This document shows positions 41,272 through 50,301 of a stretch of DNA of 64,000 nt, in pieces (positions within the stretch are counted from its first letter, which is position 1; each line of letters starts with the position of its first letter). Made by a program: the position numbers and the translations under genes. Source of the DNA: Pseudomonas sp. IAC-BECa141 (GTDB lineage: Bacteria > Pseudomonadota > Gammaproteobacteria > Pseudomonadales > Pseudomonadaceae). The notes below the pieces were generated by a model. The model was given only the letters and a program-made list of their open reading frames with translations. It was not told where the DNA came from and did not search any database. The stretch lies in NCBI RefSeq assembly GCF_020544405.1, contig NZ_CP065410.1, positions 620,001-684,000 on the forward strand, written 5' to 3'.

Positions 41272-41946
41272 CTAGGAACGGAACAGGCGGCTGTACTGGC
41301 GCTCATGGGCCATGCACGCCAGGGACAGACCGAACGCGGCGCTGCCGAGGTGTTCGGGATTGATTCGGGTGGCGTCCTGCTGCGCCTGCTGCAGCAGCGG
41401 CAGCAGTTCGCTGGTCAGGCGCTGCGCGGCTTGCTGGCCCAGCGGCAGGGTTTTCATCAGCACCGCGAGCTGGTTTTCCAGCCAGCTCCACAGCCACGCG
41501 GCGAGGGCGTCTTGCGGGCTGATCTGCCAGGCGCGGGCCGCAAATGCCCAGCACAGGGCCAGGTGCGGTTCGGTGCATTGCTCAAGAAAATCGCGGGCCG
41601 GTGCGTCGAGTTCGGGCAAGCCGTGGAGCAACTGCTGCAACGAGTAGCCCATCTGCCGACTCTCCAGATGCAGTTCGCGGGTTTCGCGGCTGGCGCGGTG
41701 GCTTTCGCAGAGCCTGCGCAATTCATCCCAGCTTTCGTTTGCCGCAGCCTGGCAATGGGCGAGCAGCATGGGGGCTTCGAACCGGGCGAGATTGAGCAGT
41801 AACTGATCGCTGATCCAGCGGCGGGCGCTGTCCGGGCTGTCGACGCGACCGTTATCCACCGCCATCTCCAGGCCCTGGGAATAGCTGTAGCCGCCAATCG
41901 GCAATTGCGGACTGGCCAGGCGCAGCAGCGCCCAGGCCGGGTTCAC
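41272..41946 (-). CDS. ureF: Urease accessory protein UreF
   Basis: 224-residue all-helical protein that joins UreD and UreG in the nickel-insertion complex. Family segments: [21 protein letters not shown] near the N-terminus and [13 protein letters not shown] in the middle. Its start overlaps the ureE stop by four bases, indicating coupling. Confidence 0.95.
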   Translation of the reverse strand: MNPAWALLRLASPQLPIGGYSYSQGLEMAVDNGRVDSPDSARRWISDQLLLNLARFEAPMLLAHCQAAANESWDELRRLCESHRASRETRELHLESRQMGYSLQQLLHGLPELDAPARDFLEQCTEPHLALCWAFAARAWQISPQDALAAWLWSWLENQLAVLMKTLPLGQQAAQRLTSELLPLLQQAQQDATRINPEHLGSAAFGLSLACMAHERQYSRLFRS

Positions 41947-42443
41947 AAACGGACGCCGAACTGATGGAGTTTCGGCGCGTAGTTGAAGTCCTCGTCACCG
42001 TGCCGCGAATGATGATGGCCGCCACCGTAGGCGCCGTGTTCCGGCTGGAACGGCGCTTCGATCGATTCCACGGCGGCACCGAGCTGTTCGAGCATCGCTT
42101 TGAGCACGTAATCGTCGAGCAGCCGCAACCAGCCGTCACCGACTTGCAGCGCAACATGGCGATTGCCCAGGTGATAGGCCGCGCGAGTCAGTTCGAAGGC
42201 GTTGGCGCAGGTGACGTGAAGCAATTGTTCGGGGCGGGCGCAGACCCGGACGATCCGGCCATCTTCGGCTTGCAGGCATTCGCCGTCGTACAGTGGTGGC
42301 TGGCCGCGCTCCAGAAACAGACCGACGTCTTCGCCTTCGGCACTGAAACAGCGCAGCCGGCTTTTGCTCCTGGCTTCGAAGCTCAGGTGCAACTCGGCGG
42401 CCCAGACGGGTTGGGGGTCGATTCTGCGATGAATCACCAGCAT
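41943..42443 (-). CDS. ureE: Urease nickel metallochaperone UreE
   Basis: 166 residues from MLVIHRRIDPQ. N-terminal peptide-binding-like domain, then metal-binding domain with CANAFELTRAAYHLGNRHVALQ (conserved His). The C-terminal tail HGAYGGGHHHSRHGDEDF is histidine-rich and will bind Ni2+. First gene of ureEFGJ; no structural ureABC genes in the window, so they must be elsewhere. Confidence 0.95.
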   Translation of the reverse strand: MLVIHRRIDPQPVWAAELHLSFEARSKSRLRCFSAEGEDVGLFLERGQPPLYDGECLQAEDGRIVRVCARPEQLLHVTCANAFELTRAAYHLGNRHVALQVGDGWLRLLDDYVLKAMLEQLGAAVESIEAPFQPEHGAYGGGHHHSRHGDEDFNYAPKLHQFGVRL

Positions 42444-42609
42444 CGGAAAGCTTCCAGCAATGGACAATGCTCAGGCTAGAGCAAGGGGCTTGCCAATCGG
42501 ACGATATGTAGGAAAACCCTGTCGGAGCGTAGCGGATGTTTCAAGATGTTGCAGAATTGTGAGGTGTTTTGGTGCGTGAAGTTTTTTACATGCACCAAAC
42601 AAGAGCCAG

Positions 42610-42698
42610 TGTGGGAGCGAGCTTGCTCGCGATGGCTTCCGCCCAGTCATATAGAGTTGACTGACACACCGCTATCGCGAGCAAGCTCGCTCCCACAG
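42610..42698. repeat. REP doublet
   Basis: Inverted units 42610-42636 (GTGGGAGCGAGCTTGCTCGC) and 42673-42698 (CGCGAGCAAGCTCGCTCCC) in the 276-base gap between ureE and the TetR gene. Nothing else is seen in the gap. Confidence 0.85.
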
Positions 42699-42719
42699 GG
42701 TATTGGGGCTGGAGAGGAA

Positions 42720-43352
42720 TTATTCGGTACTACCAAGGCCTTGCCAGTGCTTGAGCCCGATAAAGATGAAGCGCAACTGCTGGGTGATCTTCGCCTGTGG
42801 CGTCAGATGCTCGGGCAGGGCTTCGGCCGGCGGGTCGATGATGTCCGGCAGGGTGGCAAACACCGATTTGACGATCAGGTCCGCCATCACGCTCAAACCT
42901 TCGCGATTGAGGTGCTGAAGTTTGGGCATCAAGGCCAGATCCGCCGCCAGGTCGGAGCTGATGTCCTCGCGCAAACGGCCAATGGCCTGACGCACCGGCA
43001 ACGATCCGCCGTACTGCTCACGGGCGAGAAACAGGAACTGCGAACGGTTGGCGCTGACCACGTCGAGGAAGATTCGCACCGAGGCATCGATGATCCCGCC
43101 CATGACGAATTCGTTGTGGCGCACCAGGCGGATGGTTTCGCGGAAGGTCTGGCCGACTTCGCTGACCAGTACCAGGCCGAGTTCGTCCATGTCGGCGAAA
43201 TGCCGGTAGAAACCGGTGGGCACGATGCCGGCGGTTTTCGTCACTTCACGCAGGCTCAGGCTGCCGAATCCTCGGCCGCTTTCCATCAAGTGGCGGGCAG
43301 CGTCCATCAGGGCGTTGCGGGTCTGTTGTTTCTGTTCGGCGCGGGGCAGCAT
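42720..43352 (-). CDS. TetR family regulator, DesT-like
   Basis: 210-residue TetR regulator. N-terminal HTH with MLPRAEQKQQTRNALMDAAR, SLREVTKTAGIVPTGFYRHF. The sequence closely resembles P. aeruginosa DesT, which senses acyl-CoA saturation and represses the desCB desaturase genes, including LAREQYGGSLPVRQAI. In P. aeruginosa desT also lies beside ureEFG, supporting orthology. The desaturase genes desCB, normally divergent, are absent here; the next gene is a repeat protein. The target in this strain is therefore uncertain. Confidence 0.83.
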   Translation of the reverse strand: MLPRAEQKQQTRNALMDAARHLMESGRGFGSLSLREVTKTAGIVPTGFYRHFADMDELGLVLVSEVGQTFRETIRLVRHNEFVMGGIIDASVRIFLDVVSANRSQFLFLAREQYGGSLPVRQAIGRLREDISSDLAADLALMPKLQHLNREGLSVMADLIVKSVFATLPDIIDPPAEALPEHLTPQAKITQQLRFIFIGLKHWQGLGSTE

Positions 43353-43479
43353 CGCAAGGGTGTGTTCTTAGGCAAGACAAGCGCCGCACTCTAGCAAATC
43401 GGCTTTGTCGGCGTCGAACGGCAGCGGGGGAGAGGGAGCAGGGAAGTTTCGACTTCTTTATACCGGCTGATGAAAAGTC

Positions 43480-43510
43480 AAAAGCCCAATCCGGGGATTG
43501 GGCTTTTTTT
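43480..43510. terminator. Bidirectional terminator
   Basis: AAAAGCCCAATCC / GGATTGGGCTTTTTTT hairpin with a two-base loop. It lies just past the end of the minus-strand TPQGQ-repeat gene and upstream of desT-like, so it ends the repeat gene's transcript. Confidence 0.85.
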
Positions 43511-43526
43511 CCAGGCCGCCATGGGC

Positions 43527-44033
43527 TTAGCTCAAAGCGCTGTTGCGTTCGATCACGCGGTCACCACCACCTTCGGCCAGGGTTTGACCTTGTGGGGTTT
43601 TATCGTAGCCGTCAGCAGCAAGGGTCTGACCTTGTGGGGTACGGTCGCCACCGTCAGAAGCCAGAGTCTGGCCTTGTGGGGTACGGTCACTACCGTCAGA
43701 TGCCAGGATTTGCCCTTGTGGAGTGCGATCCGAGCCGTCTTGTACCAGACCTTTCTCTTCCAGGCGATCACGGCCGCCTTCAGCTACGAATTGACCTTGA
43801 GGGGTTTTGTCATAGCCATCTTGAACCAGGCCTTTTTCTTCCAGGCGGTTACGACCGTTTTCAGCCAGAGTCTGGCCTTGTGGAGTGCGGTCCGAACCAT
43901 CAGCGGCAACAGTCTGGCTGAACACCGAGTGGCTGGTTTTGACTTGTGGAGTCGCTTGGTCGGCAGCTGGCAGAGCGAATGCGGTGCTGGCCAGCATCGA
44001 GAGGGTAAGACTGAACAGAAGTTGGCGTTTCAT
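43527..44033 (-). CDS. Secreted TPQGQ-repeat protein
   Basis: 168 residues: a 20-residue signal peptide (MKRQLLFSLTLSMLASTAFA), then six copies of the motif D(R/K)TPQGQ, in short units (about 17 residues, DGSDRTPQGQTLAS type) and two longer units with RLEEKGLVQ spacers. The DNA repeats are correspondingly long and near-identical. Predicted periplasmic or secreted, unstructured and acidic. I do not know its function. AAGGAGCAACCC precedes the ATG. The 380-base gap upstream of it, to asmA, holds only the palindrome listed next. Confidence 0.78.
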   Translation of the reverse strand: MKRQLLFSLTLSMLASTAFALPAADQATPQVKTSHSVFSQTVAADGSDRTPQGQTLAENGRNRLEEKGLVQDGYDKTPQGQFVAEGGRDRLEEKGLVQDGSDRTPQGQILASDGSDRTPQGQTLASDGGDRTPQGQTLAADGYDKTPQGQTLAEGGGDRVIERNSALS

Positions 44034-44255
44034 GATGGGTTGCTCCTTGGGAGGGCGATAAAGTGGGTACGAGGGCAATGCTACTCTCGATAAGTCGATA
44101 TAAAAGTTCATAAACACAATGGTAATAATCAACAGAATTGATTGTTCGCTTGGGAGGCTCTAGCTCGGGCGTTTCAGGCGGGCGGTTTTGCACTGCGGTG
44201 GGTATTTTCCACCCACTTGCGCCCCGCAAATGTGCGGGCCCGGTAACGCCCATTC

Positions 44256-44267
44256 GACCGATCGGTC
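44256..44267. promoter_or_regulatory. Palindromic operator-like site
   Basis: Perfect 12-base palindrome GACCGATCGGTC, extended on each side by CATTC / GAATG with one mismatch base, giving a 23-base dyad at 44251-44272. It lies about 150 bases before asmA. TetR-family operators have this look; the binding protein is unknown. Confidence 0.35.
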
Positions 44268-44415
44268 AGAATGGCGACCGTTTTTTGCCCTCGATAGGGC
44301 TTTGGATTAAACCTGCGGGCTGTTTGTCAGTCACAGATTTCATGAGGGCCATCATGGCCCGTCGTTTCAGCTGCGTCGTGCCAATGGATGCAGTCGTCTT
44401 CAGGAGCTTTGTGCA

Positions 44416-46491
44416 ATGACGCGCGCGCGTAAAATCTTCGCCTGGACCTTCACCACCCTCGTGCTGCTTCTGGCGGTGCTGGTGCTGATCATCGTGTTCT
44501 TCGACTGGAACCGGATCAAACCGCCGCTCAACGCCAAAGTTTCGGAAGAACTGCATCGATCGTTTGCCATCAACGGCAATCTGTCGGTGGTCTGGCGGCG
44601 CGAACTCGACGAGGGCGGCTGGCGCGCCTGGGTGCCGTGGCCGCATGTGGTGGCCGAAGACCTGACTCTGGGCAATCCGGACTGGTCGAAGCAGCCGCAG
44701 ATGGTCACCCTGAAAAGGGTTGAATTGCGCATTTCGCCGCTGGCCTTGCTGGCACAACGGGTGACGATCCCGCGCATCGACTTGACCGAACCGAACGCGC
44801 AATTGCAGCGCCTTGCCGATGGCCGCGCCAACTGGACCTTCAAGTTCGATCCCAAGGATCCGGATGCCGAGCCCTCGAACTGGGTGGTCGACATCGGTGC
44901 CATCGGTTTCGACAAGGGCCACGTCACCCTGGATGACCAGACCCTCAAGACCAACCTCGATCTGTTGATCGATCCGCTGGGCAAGCCGATTCCGTTCAGC
45001 GACATCGTCGGCGACAAAGCGGCGAAAACCGCACAGGACAAGGGCGGCGCGCCGCAGGATTACGCCTTCGGCCTGAAAGTCACCGGCCAGTACCACGGCC
45101 AGAAACTCGCCGGCCAGGGCAAGATCGGCGGCCTGCTGGCCCTGCAGGATGCGAGCAAACCGTTCCCGTTGCAGGCCCAGGCGAAAATCGGCGATACCAG
45201 CATCGAACTCGCCGGTACCTTGACCGATCCGCTCAATCTCGGCGCCCTCGATCTGCGCCTGAAACTGGCAGGCGCCAGCCTCGGCAACCTGTATCCGCTG
45301 ACCGGCGTAACACTGCCGGACACCCCGCCGTACGCCACCGACGGTCATTTGATCGCCAAACTGCACGAGTCGGGCGGTGCGCAATTTCGCTATGAACAGT
45401 TCAACGGCAAGATCGGCAGCAGCGACATCCATGGTGATCTGGCCTACGTCGCCAGTCAGCCACGGCCCAAGCTGAGTGGTGCGCTGCTGTCCAATCAACT
45501 GCTGTTTGCCGACCTCGCGCCGCTGATCGGGGCCGACTCCAATGCCAAGCAGAAGGCCCGTGGCGGCGAGAGCAAACAGCCGGCGGACAAGGTGCTGCCG
45601 GTGGAAGAGTTCAAGACCGAACGCTGGCGCGACATGGACGCCGACGTCGAATTCACCGGCAAGCGCATTGTCCACAGCGAAGAACTGCCGTTCACCGACC
45701 TCTATACCCACCTCAAACTCAACGACGGCGAACTGAGCCTGGAGCCGCTGCGGTTCGGCGTGGCCGGCGGCAATCTCGACGCGCAGATTCGCCTCAACGG
45801 TCGCACCGAGCCGTTGGAGGGCCGGGCCAAACTGACCGCGCGCAAGTTCAAGCTCAAGCAGCTGTTCCCGACCTTCGAACCGATGAAGACCAGTTTCGGC
45901 GAGCTCAACGGCGATGCCGATATCACCGGTCGCGGCAACTCGGTGGCCAAATTGCTGGGCGGCGCCAACGGCAACCTGAAGATGCTGATCAACGACGGCG
46001 CGATCAGTCGCGAGTTGATGGAGCTGGCAGGTCTCAACGTCGGCAACTACGTGGTCGGCAAGATCTTTGGCGACAAGGAAGTGAAGATCAACTGCGCGGC
46101 GGCGGACTTCGACATCAAGACCGGCCTGGCGAACACGCGGCTGTTTGTGTTCGATACCGAGAACGCGATCATCTACATCGACGGCACGGCGAACATGGCG
46201 ACCGAGCAACTGGATTTGACCGTGACCCCGGAATCCAAGGGCTGGCGCCTGATTTCCCTGCGTTCGCCGCTCTATGTACGCGGCAAGTTCATCAAGCCGG
46301 ATGCCGGGGTCAAAGCCGTGCCGCTGATGTTGCGCGGAGCAGGGATGGTGGCGCTGGGTGTGATCGCTGCGCCGGCGGCGGGGCTGCTGGCGCTGGTGGC
46401 GCCGAGCGGTGGCGAGCTAAACCAGTGCGCGCCGTTGCTGGAGCAGATGAAGGCGGGCAAGGCGCCAGCAACTGTCAAACCCACCAGGTAA
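44416..46491 (+). CDS. asmA: AsmA family protein
   Basis: 691-residue inner-membrane-anchored protein, one N-terminal membrane helix (FTTLVLLLAVLVLIIVFF) and a long periplasmic beta-rich region. N-terminal AsmA domain (about 1-200, with DWNRIKPPLNAKVSEELHRSFAINGNL-type opening, given here in part) and C-terminal AsmA_2 domain with NAIIYIDGTANMATEQLDLTVTP. AsmA-like proteins take part in lipid traffic to the outer membrane. Followed by repeat copy C. Confidence 0.9.
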   Translation: MTRARKIFAWTFTTLVLLLAVLVLIIVFFDWNRIKPPLNAKVSEELHRSFAINGNLSVVWRRELDEGGWRAWVPWPHVVAEDLTLGNPDWSKQPQMVTLKRVELRISPLALLAQRVTIPRIDLTEPNAQLQRLADGRANWTFKFDPKDPDAEPSNWVVDIGAIGFDKGHVTLDDQTLKTNLDLLIDPLGKPIPFSDIVGDKAAKTAQDKGGAPQDYAFGLKVTGQYHGQKLAGQGKIGGLLALQDASKPFPLQAQAKIGDTSIELAGTLTDPLNLGALDLRLKLAGASLGNLYPLTGVTLPDTPPYATDGHLIAKLHESGGAQFRYEQFNGKIGSSDIHGDLAYVASQPRPKLSGALLSNQLLFADLAPLIGADSNAKQKARGGESKQPADKVLPVEEFKTERWRDMDADVEFTGKRIVHSEELPFTDLYTHLKLNDGELSLEPLRFGVAGGNLDAQIRLNGRTEPLEGRAKLTARKFKLKQLFPTFEPMKTSFGELNGDADITGRGNSVAKLLGGANGNLKMLINDGAISRELMELAGLNVGNYVVGKIFGDKEVKINCAAADFDIKTGLANTRLFVFDTENAIIYIDGTANMATEQLDLTVTPESKGWRLISLRSPLYVRGKFIKPDAGVKAVPLMLRGAGMVALGVIAAPAAGLLALVAPSGGELNQCAPLLEQMKAGKAPATVKPTR

Positions 46492-46504
46492 TTGCTGCAA
46501 CTCA

Positions 46505-46606
46505 GATCGTTCCCACGCTCTGGAATGCATCCCGGGACGCTCCGCGTCCCAACAGCGGACGCAGAGCGTCCATGGCGGCATTCCCACGCAGAGCGTGGGA
46601 ACGATC
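46505..46606. repeat. Palindromic GATCGTTCCCACG element, copy C
   Basis: 102-base member of the family, with GATCGTTCCCACGCTC and GAGCGTGGGAACGATC ends and inner GGGACGCTCCGCGTCCC. Lies between convergent asmA and the ferritin-like gene. Confidence 0.85.
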
Positions 46607-46627
46607 GGTCGGTGGGGTTAGCGGGGA

Positions 46628-47158
46628 TTAGAGGTCTTTCAGAATATCCGCCATGTCATCCGCATGCTCTTCTTCCTGAGCCAGGATGTCTTCGAAGATC
46701 CGGCGCGTGGTCGGATCCTTTTCACCGATGTACTGGATGATCTCGCGATAGCTGTCGATGGCGATCCGCTCGGCCACCAAGTCTTCGTAAACCATTTCCT
46801 TCAAGGTGTTGCCGGCCACGTATTGCGCGTGGGACATCTTCGACAGCAGGTCAGGGTTGAACTCAGGCTCACCGCCCAGTTGCACGATGCGCTCGGCGAG
46901 ACGGTCGGCATGTTCGGCTTCCTGAGTGGCGTGCTCAAGGAATTCGTCGGCGGCGACGTTGGCTTTCAGGCCGTTGGCCATGAAGTAGTGGCGCTTGTAG
47001 CGCAGGACGCAGACCAGTTCAGTGGCCAGCGATTCGTTGAGCAGGCGCAGCACTTCTTCACGGTTGGCGCTGTAGCTTTCGGTCACCGCGCCATTTTCCA
47101 CATGCTGGCGTGCGCGCTCGCGCAGGGTTTGAACATCAGACAAATGCAGGTCACTCAT
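46628..47158 (-). CDS. Ferritin-like / bacterioferritin-type protein
   Basis: 176-residue four-helix-bundle protein. Di-iron ligands are visible: Glu in NESLATELVCVLRYKRHYF, ExxH in HATQEAEHADRL, Glu in EDLVAERIAIDSY and ExxH in ILAQEEEHADDMADIL. It resembles the bacterioferritin-like/Dps-like proteins of pseudomonads used for iron storage or peroxide protection. Start MSDLHLSDVQTL has a strong CCAGGAGACTGAA ribosome site; upstream in-frame codons are not needed. Confidence 0.88.
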   Translation of the reverse strand: MSDLHLSDVQTLRERARQHVENGAVTESYSANREEVLRLLNESLATELVCVLRYKRHYFMANGLKANVAADEFLEHATQEAEHADRLAERIVQLGGEPEFNPDLLSKMSHAQYVAGNTLKEMVYEDLVAERIAIDSYREIIQYIGEKDPTTRRIFEDILAQEEEHADDMADILKDL

Positions 47159-47256
47159 TTCAGTCTCCTGGAGGCTAATCCAATTGGCGTCACGTTCTGC
47201 TGACGTGATCGTTACCTGGTTGTGAGTGATAAACACCGCAAAAAGTTTTGTCGGAT

Positions 47257-48159
47257 TCAGCGCGGGACATGCCCGGAAAGCTGTGCTTCTTCGCGCAGCC
47301 AGGCAAAAAACGCTTTCACCGGTGGATGCCGCTCACGGCCCGGTACACAGAGGGCGCTGTAACCGGCACCGTCGACCTGCACGTCACCCTTGTACGGCAC
47401 CAGCAAACCATTGGCGACGCTCTCCGACACCAGAATGTTGCTCGCCAGCACCAGCCCTTGCCCGGCGATGGCCGCTTGCAGGGCGTAATGCTCTTCGTCG
47501 TATTCGCGGACGGCCGGGTGCTGATTCAACCAGTTCTCGCCTGATTGTGCGCACCAGGCTTCCCAACCGTGGGCGTAGAGCTTCGAGTTGTGCCAGCGCA
47601 CGCTGATCAGCGCCGGGGTGCGACGGGCGGCCAATGCCACCTGTTCCGGCGAGCCGTACACGCCGAACGATTCATCGAAGAGGCACAACCCGTAGAGGTT
47701 CGGGTAGTCGTCGAGGCTGTAGCGCAGCACCAGATCGACGCTGGCGTCCTGATGCAGGTCGATGACTTCGCAGTGGGTGTCCAGTCGCACATTGATGTTC
47801 GGGTGCTTGGCATAAAACCGCCCCAGTCGCGGCACCAGCCACAGCGCAGCGAACGCGGCGGTGGTCGACAGTGTCAGGTTGCTGCCGCTGCGTTGCGGAC
47901 GCAGCGTGTCGACGCTTTGCGCCACCTCCAGAAACGCGCCGTGCAGGCTGCGAAACAGCCGCTCGCCACCCTCGGTCAAGCGCACCTGGCGCGGCAGGCG
48001 TTCGAACAGCGCCACGCCGAGCCAGTCCTCCAGCGAGCGGATCTGATGGGAAATCGCCGTCGGCGTCACCGCCAGTTCTTCGGCGGCCGCCTTGAAACTC
48101 AACAGGCGTGAGGCGGATTCGAACGCGCGCAGGGCGGTCAGGGGCAAGGCAGCGAACAT
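47257..48159 (-). CDS. LysR family regulator divergent from azoreductase
   Basis: 300-residue GcvA-like LysR regulator: HTH MFAALPLTALRAFESASRLLSF, AAAEELAVTPTAISHQIRSLEDWL; effector domain from about residue 90 (LTLSTTAAFAALWLVPRLGRF). It is divergent from the azoR-SMR pair with a 119-base shared region and likely controls it. Confidence 0.9.
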   Translation of the reverse strand: MFAALPLTALRAFESASRLLSFKAAAEELAVTPTAISHQIRSLEDWLGVALFERLPRQVRLTEGGERLFRSLHGAFLEVAQSVDTLRPQRSGSNLTLSTTAAFAALWLVPRLGRFYAKHPNINVRLDTHCEVIDLHQDASVDLVLRYSLDDYPNLYGLCLFDESFGVYGSPEQVALAARRTPALISVRWHNSKLYAHGWEAWCAQSGENWLNQHPAVREYDEEHYALQAAIAGQGLVLASNILVSESVANGLLVPYKGDVQVDGAGYSALCVPGRERHPPVKAFFAWLREEAQLSGHVPR

Positions 48160-48278
48160 GAAAACTCCACGGATGAAATCAATTCATCCAGACTGATTTT
48201 TGCTCATTTGAGCCGATGACATGAGCGCTGCAATCTGGCGCCACACAGTCACTCAAGTCTAGCCCCGAGGAGATTCAG

Positions 48279-48917
48279 ATGAGCAAGATTCTTGCGATCC
48301 ATGCCAGCCCACGCGGTGAGCGTTCCCATTCGCGGCGCCTGGCGGAAAGTTTTCTCAGCGCCTGGCAAGTCCGTCATCCACAGGCTCAGGTCACCCGCCG
48401 TGAAGTCGGGCGGGCGCTGATTCCGGCCGTGAATGAAGCGTTTGTCGCGGCGGCGTTTTACCCGGAGCCCGAGGCTCGACCGCTGACAATGCAGGCCGAT
48501 CTGGCGCTCAGCGATCAACTGGTGGGCGAGTTGTTCGATCACGATCTGCTGTTGATTTCCACGCCGATGTACAACTTCAACGTGCCTAGCGGCCTCAAGG
48601 CCTGGGTCGATCAGATCGTGCGTCTGGGCCTGACGTTCGACCATACGCTGGACAACGGCATCGCCCAGTACACGCCGCTGTTGCACGGCAAGAAGGCGCT
48701 GATCGTTACCAGTCGCGGAGGTTTCGGATTCGGCCCGGGCGGGGAGCTGGAGGCGCTGAATCACGCCGATCCATGGTTGCGCACGGCGCTGGGTTTCATC
48801 GGCATCAACGACGTCACGGTGGTCGCCGCCGAGGGCGAGGAATCCGCCGAGCGTACCTTCGCGGTGTCGGTGGCCGAGGCCGAGCAGCGCTTGCTCGACC
48901 TGGCCCGGGAGTTCTAG
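48279..48917 (+). CDS. azoR: FMN-dependent NADH:quinone oxidoreductase / azoreductase
   Basis: 212-residue flavodoxin-like enzyme, reducing quinones and azo dyes with NAD(P)H. FMN-binding [17 protein letters not shown] at the N-terminus, [20 protein letters not shown] in the middle and [12 protein letters not shown] near residue 143. GAGGAGATTCAG site before ATG. The SMR gene begins directly after its stop. Confidence 0.93.
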   Translation: MSKILAIHASPRGERSHSRRLAESFLSAWQVRHPQAQVTRREVGRALIPAVNEAFVAAAFYPEPEARPLTMQADLALSDQLVGELFDHDLLLISTPMYNFNVPSGLKAWVDQIVRLGLTFDHTLDNGIAQYTPLLHGKKALIVTSRGGFGFGPGGELEALNHADPWLRTALGFIGINDVTVVAAEGEESAERTFAVSVAEAEQRLLDLAREF

Positions 48918-49223
48918 GTGGCCTGGCTGTTTCTGCTGATCGCGGCCGGGTTCGAGGTCACCTTCGCCATGGGCATGAAGTACGCCGAGGGTTTCACCCG
49001 GCTGTGGCCGTCGCTGATCACTGTGATCGCGGCGGTGGGCGGGGTGTACTTCCTGACCCTGGCGATGCGCGAGTTGCCGGTGAGCATCGCTTATCCGGTC
49101 TGGACCGCCATCGGTTCGCTCGGCACGGTGTTTCTCGGTTTTGCCCTGCTGGGTGAGAGCCTGACGCTGGTGAAGTTGCTGTCGGTGGGGCTGATTGTGG
49201 CGGGGGTGGTGGGGCTGAAGTAG
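48918..49223 (+). CDS. Small multidrug resistance (Gdx/SugE-like) exporter
   Basis: 101-residue, four-helix SMR protein that works as a dimer, driven by protons. GTG start immediately after the azoR TAG (no gap). Essential Glu13 in AGFEVTFAMGMKYAEGFTRL; the GFTRLWPS loop is typical of the SugE/Gdx guanidinium-exporter branch rather than EmrE. No guanidine riboswitch is apparent upstream; expression probably depends on the azoR promoter. Confidence 0.88.
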   Translation: MAWLFLLIAAGFEVTFAMGMKYAEGFTRLWPSLITVIAAVGGVYFLTLAMRELPVSIAYPVWTAIGSLGTVFLGFALLGESLTLVKLLSVGLIVAGVVGLK

Positions 49224-49314
49224 GCTGGTCGTGGAGTTGTCATCATCGAGGAGGATGCTTGGCGGGCGTTTTGCACGCCCTGCATCCACTCACCGACCAC
49301 AAGGATGTTTGCCC

Positions 49315-50205
49315 ATGTCGCAAGATTCGGCCACGCGTTATCCCCTGGTGCTGGTGCCGGGAATGCTCGGTTTTATCCGTCTGGTGCTGTACCCGTACTG
49401 GTACGGGATCATCAAGGCGTTGCGCCGGGGTGGTGCGACGGTGATTGCGGTGCAGGTGTCGCCGCTCAATTCCACCGAGGTGCGCGGCGAGCAGTTGCTG
49501 ACGCGCATCGATGAAATTCTCCGTGAGACCGGCGCGGCCAAGGTCAATCTGTTCGGCCATAGCCAGGGCTCGCTGACGGCGCGTTATGCGGCGGCCAAAC
49601 GTCCGGATCTGGTGGCTTCAGTCACGTCGGTGGCCGGGCCCAATCACGGTTCGGAACTGGCCGACTATCTGGCGAAGCATTACCCGGCGGACAGCGCCAA
49701 GGGCCGAGTCCTTGAGGCGCTGTTGCGTTTTGTCGGCTGGCTGATGGCGCTGCTGGAAACCGGCTACCACGGGCCGAAACTGCCGGTGGATATCCACGCC
49801 TCGCACAACTCCCTGACCACCGAAGGCGTGGCGCTGTTCAACCAGCGTTATCCACAGGGCCTGCCGAAAACCTGGGGTGGGCACGGGGCGGAAGAGGTCA
49901 ACGGTGTGCGTTATTACTCGTGGTCCGGCACGTTGCAGCCGGGCAAGACCGATCGCGGCGGCAACCTGTTTGACGGCACCAACCGCAGTTGCCGGTTGTT
50001 CGCCAAAACCTTCGTGCGCGAACCGGGGCAGTGCGACGGCATGGTCGGACGCTACAGCTCGCACCTGGGCACGGTCATCGGCGATGACTACCCGATGGAT
50101 CACTTCGACATCGTCAACCAGTCACTGGGTCTGGTCGGCAAAGGCGCGGACCCGGTGCGGCTGTTTGTCGAGCATGCCGCGCGGTTGAAAGCCGCCGGGG
50201 TTTAA
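49315..50205 (+). CDS. Triacylglycerol lipase, subfamily I-type
   Basis: 296-residue alpha/beta hydrolase like Pseudomonas lipases: oxyanion region YPLVLVPGMLGF, nucleophile Ser83 in FGHSQGSLTARY, and C-terminal DDYPMDHFDIVNQ with the catalytic His. No clear signal peptide from the chosen start (ATG at 49315, AAGGATGTTTGCCC upstream), whereas secreted lipases of this group have one and need the foldase Lif; no lif gene follows. So an intracellular or non-classically exported enzyme is possible. Confidence 0.87.
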   Translation: MSQDSATRYPLVLVPGMLGFIRLVLYPYWYGIIKALRRGGATVIAVQVSPLNSTEVRGEQLLTRIDEILRETGAAKVNLFGHSQGSLTARYAAAKRPDLVASVTSVAGPNHGSELADYLAKHYPADSAKGRVLEALLRFVGWLMALLETGYHGPKLPVDIHASHNSLTTEGVALFNQRYPQGLPKTWGGHGAEEVNGVRYYSWSGTLQPGKTDRGGNLFDGTNRSCRLFAKTFVREPGQCDGMVGRYSSHLGTVIGDDYPMDHFDIVNQSLGLVGKGADPVRLFVEHAARLKAAGV

Positions 50206-50225
50206 CCGTTAAACCGAGTTATCGT

Positions 50226-50297
50226 TCTTCGCGAGCAAGCTCGCTCCCACATTTGGAATGCGTTCCCCTGTGGGAGCGAGCTTGCTCGCGAAGAGGC
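50226..50297. repeat. REP doublet
   Basis: Units 50226-50251 (CGCGAGCAAGCTCGCTCCC) and 50269-50297 (GTGGGAGCGAGCTTGCTCGC), only 17 bases apart, between convergent lipase and EamA genes. Confidence 0.85.
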
Positions 50298-50301
50298 CGG
50301 A

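Noticed and set aside
43540..43950. Regular DNA repeats that might suggest a CRISPR array
   Set aside because: Repeats are in frame and encode the TPQGQ protein; there are no unique spacers of constant length and no cas genes.
44266..46209. 647-codon minus-strand frame opposite asmA
   Set aside because: Antisense to a clear AsmA protein, low complexity, no ribosome site.
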